NCBI GenBank assembly: GCA_021836665.1
Contig: JAKBHQ010000340.1
Location: forward strand, 1 to 7,402
Origin: Thermoplasmata archaeon
GTDB lineage: Bacteria; Actinomycetota; Acidimicrobiia; Acidimicrobiales; Acidimicrobiaceae
Length of the DNA stretch: 7,402 nucleotides
Direction of reading: 5' to 3'
The notes under the pieces are model-generated. The model made no database searches. It had not been told where the DNA came from and was given only the letters and a program-made list of their open reading frames with translations. Of this stretch, positions 5,867-7,402 are shown piece after piece (the stretch's first letter is position 1; every line of letters begins with the position of its first letter). A program made the position numbers and the translations under genes.

Positions 5867-6141
5867 TTTAGTTGAGTTGAGCAGTAGTTATCGGAGTCAA
5901 TAAAAGTGCCTCATTCCTAATAGAGAGTAGATCAATGGATCTAAGTTGAGAAATTCGTTTATCCAAGCACTAAATCAGCTAGCGCCTCTGGGTCACGTTC
6001 ACCTTCAACGAGCGCATCGAGTATCACTCATGCTGAATTACGTTGAATGTCACGCTAAACGCTCGATAGCTGATCTCTTTGTCTTGGACAACCTTGCCTA
6101 ATCGTTGGCCTCACAAGAGCCTTCCTGCATCTGAACTTTAC

Positions 6142-6161
6142 AAAAGGCGCTCCGAAGCGCC
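6142..6161 (-). terminator. Possible intrinsic terminator, minus strand
   Basis: GGCGCT/AGCGCC (6146-6151 with 6156-6161) forms a perfect stem with a 4-nt loop. Read on the minus strand, the stem is followed by TTTTG, the layout of a rho-independent terminator. No minus-strand gene was found that it would serve, so it could be a relic or an unrelated hairpin. Confidence 0.3.
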
Positions 6162-6233
6162 ACAAGACGCCATTTGACCATATGAAGGTAAAAGGACTCC
6201 ACCTTGGACCTGTAGCAGCAGGCCTATGAAGTT

Positions 6234-7112
6234 GTGGGCAGTCTGAACCTGGAGGCGCAGGTAAAGATGGTAAGCAGCCCTGATAAAGCCGGAACTGGAC
6301 AGCCAGATGACCTGGGTCCGGCAAACAAGACCGAAAGGTGTACGTGAGGAACCAGCGCAGTAAAGCTTCTAAAGGGACACACCAGCTCAAATCTGATAGA
6401 TATGGGCTGGGTAGCAGCGCGTATCGATGTTATGCATCGAGAACTCTTCGGTCGGTTTGCGTCACTGACTAAGAGGCCACGGTGAAAGTCTGCGGCGTAG
6501 CTGTGGCGGTGCTGCAGGTGTATAGCTGGGCACCTAATCGGTCAAACGGTCTAGAGGTGAACGTGGAAACCATTCGAGCGACCCCTATTTGCCCAGCATC
6601 AAGTTGAGCAAGGGGAAGATTCGTGTCAACCGATGCTACCCAAATGGGACGGAGGAGTTGTAGTAGTCCGAGGACGGGAAAGCCGTCCACATGGCAAAGG
6701 ACCCCAGCAAAGTTACAGAAGAATCTACATAGATGGAGGACACCTGTGAATACGGGCGCATCTGGTTTTGACCTCTCTGAGGCTGAAACAAGAGTACGTC
6801 AAATGCAGACGAAGCTGTACCAATGGTCAACCAATGATAACAAGCGTGTCTTTTCTAATCTGTACAACCTCGTCTATGACCCAGCCTTCCTCCAGGTGGC
6901 GTGGGTCAGAGTCAGAGGCAACAGAGGAGCAAGAACGCCTGGCGTTGATAGAGTATCACCAAGCTCGATAAAGAACCCTAATGAGTTCCTATGTGAACTT
7001 GGAAGGAGTCTGAAACAACGCCAGTTCACACATCCGAGTTAGAGAACGAAAGACTCCCAAGTCTTCAGGCAAAATGAGAAGACTAGGTATTCCTACTGCA
7101 TCTGATCGGGTG
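6234..7112 (+). mobile_element. Group II intron, truncated at 3' end
   Basis: The 5' part has the look of group II intron domain I: GCCGG/CCGGC (6288-6292 with 6318-6322) enclosing CTGG/CCAG (6295-6298 with 6303-6306), then GACCGAAAGGTG near 6329 and GAGGAACCAGCG and AAAGCTTCTAAA downstream. Before the ORF there is a GGACGG/CCGTCC hairpin (6672-6677 with 6683-6688) and ACATGGCAAAGG. The ORF is an intron-encoded reverse transcriptase that stops early. GTGGG at 6234 is the best guess for the 5' splice end but departs from the usual GTGYG. Domains 5 and 6 and the 3' end are missing, so it cannot splice or move on its own. Confidence 0.75.
6746..7112 (+). pseudogene. Group II intron reverse transcriptase/maturase, N-terminal fragment with frameshift
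   Basis: A GTG start at 6746 follows GGAGG (6735-6739). The first frame reads VNTGASGFDL, then VRQMQTKLYQW, YDPAFLQVAWVRVRGNRGARTPGVDRV and SLKQRQFT, matching the N-terminal region of intron-encoded reverse transcriptases up to about RT1. It hits a stop at 7040-7042. Homology resumes in another frame from 7038: VRERKTPKSSGKMRRLGIPTASDRV, typical of RT2. Adding two bases near 7031 would restore a family-like F-T-x-I-R-V-R-E-R junction. Homology ends at about 7112, before the YADD active site, maturase and DNA-binding domains. An in-frame GTG at 6623 would extend into intron RNA and is not favoured. Confidence 0.82.
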
Positions 7113-7402
7113 GACGGGGATAAAAGTCCCTTATTCCAAAAGACTAAAATTAGGGACAATAGGTGAAATCGTACCATGAATAAATACATCTGAAGGAGTC
7201 TCATGTCGTAGGATCTGACCTTCATGCACTTAACACACTACTACGCTCCTCCGGTCGCCATGTCTAGACAATGCAAGGGCTCAGTCACATCAAAAACAAC
7301 CGACATCGTCAGACAACCCTGCGAATCTTTTCACGCATTGCACACGTTGCCGCAACGAAGTACCGAGATCCAGATGATACTAGATGTTAGCGCTGAGACG
7401 AG
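7113..7402. other. Unidentified sequence after intron breakpoint
   Basis: Reverse-transcriptase homology ends abruptly here. A near-perfect inverted repeat follows: GTCCCTTATT (7126-7135) with AATTAGGGAC (7148-7157), 9 of 10 bases paired and a 12-nt loop. An open frame starts at ATG 7224 (MHLTHYYAPPVAMSRQCKGS...) and runs off the window at 59 codons; it has no recognisable motif and no good ribosome-binding site. It could be the start of a gene, a fragment, or chance. Confidence 0.35.

Larger units (their letters stand above)
5582..6233. other. Decayed intergenic region with mobile-element debris
   Basis: No intact gene is visible. An open frame of 50 codons at 5751-5903 (MFQMAINGTLNV...) and overlapping short frames carry no recognisable domain. 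Stops occur in all frames upstream of it. The stretch contains the TTGACCCA pair at 5835-5866, a hairpin at 6146-6161 and weak inverted repeats such as AAGGT/ACCTT near 6185-6215. It appears to be a graveyard between the UPF0126/TRIC-like gene and the group II intron remnant. Confidence 0.5.

Noticed and set aside
6055..6390. Minus-strand 111-aa frame
   Set aside because: It overlaps the group II intron domain I RNA on the opposite strand and has no recognisable domain.

Overview
The window is mobile-element-rich bacterial DNA of moderate G+C. The protein families (ArsR regulator, NrdH-like redoxin, SHOCT membrane protein, class I methyltransferase) and the actinobacterial look of the reverse-transcriptase fragment suggest an actinobacterium or relative. 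No rRNA or housekeeping marker is present, so this is a weak inference.

Layout. (1) 1-2139 is an array with a 114-bp period, made of alternating 57-bp modules: a hairpin module R and a linker module S. It is interrupted by an IS110-family element (about 257-1787) with a DEDD transposase of 414 aa. The element has a long 5' non-coding region, where IS110-group elements encode their bridge RNA, and a very short 3' end. (2) 2140-2504 is a gene-poor stretch ending in a candidate operator. (3) 2505-4235 is a compact operon: ArsR-type regulator, NrdH/glutaredoxin-like CxxC protein, small SHOCT membrane protein and SAM-dependent methyltransferase. Each gene is joined to the next by an ATGA overlap. 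A small Cys-motif protein (4347-4655) follows 111 bp later in the same direction. (4) 4934-5581 encodes a UPF0126/TRIC-like membrane protein behind a leader with three consecutive perfect inverted repeats. (5) 5582-7402 is decayed mobile DNA: a possible IS21-type end, then a 3'-truncated group II intron whose reverse-transcriptase gene carries a frameshift and stops before the catalytic motifs, then unidentified sequence.

How the genes may work together. The ArsR-redoxin-membrane-methyltransferase set looks like an inducible thiol- or metalloid-stress module in which the regulator senses the stress and the redoxin and methyltransferase process the toxicant. This is inferred from context; the substrate cannot be read from sequence.

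The most unusual signal is at the IS110 element. It sits exactly between two R hairpins, in place of an S module. Its 5' non-coding region shares a 9-nt block and a 6-nt block with R at nearly the same spacing, and in both cases the blocks flank a different but perfect hairpin.
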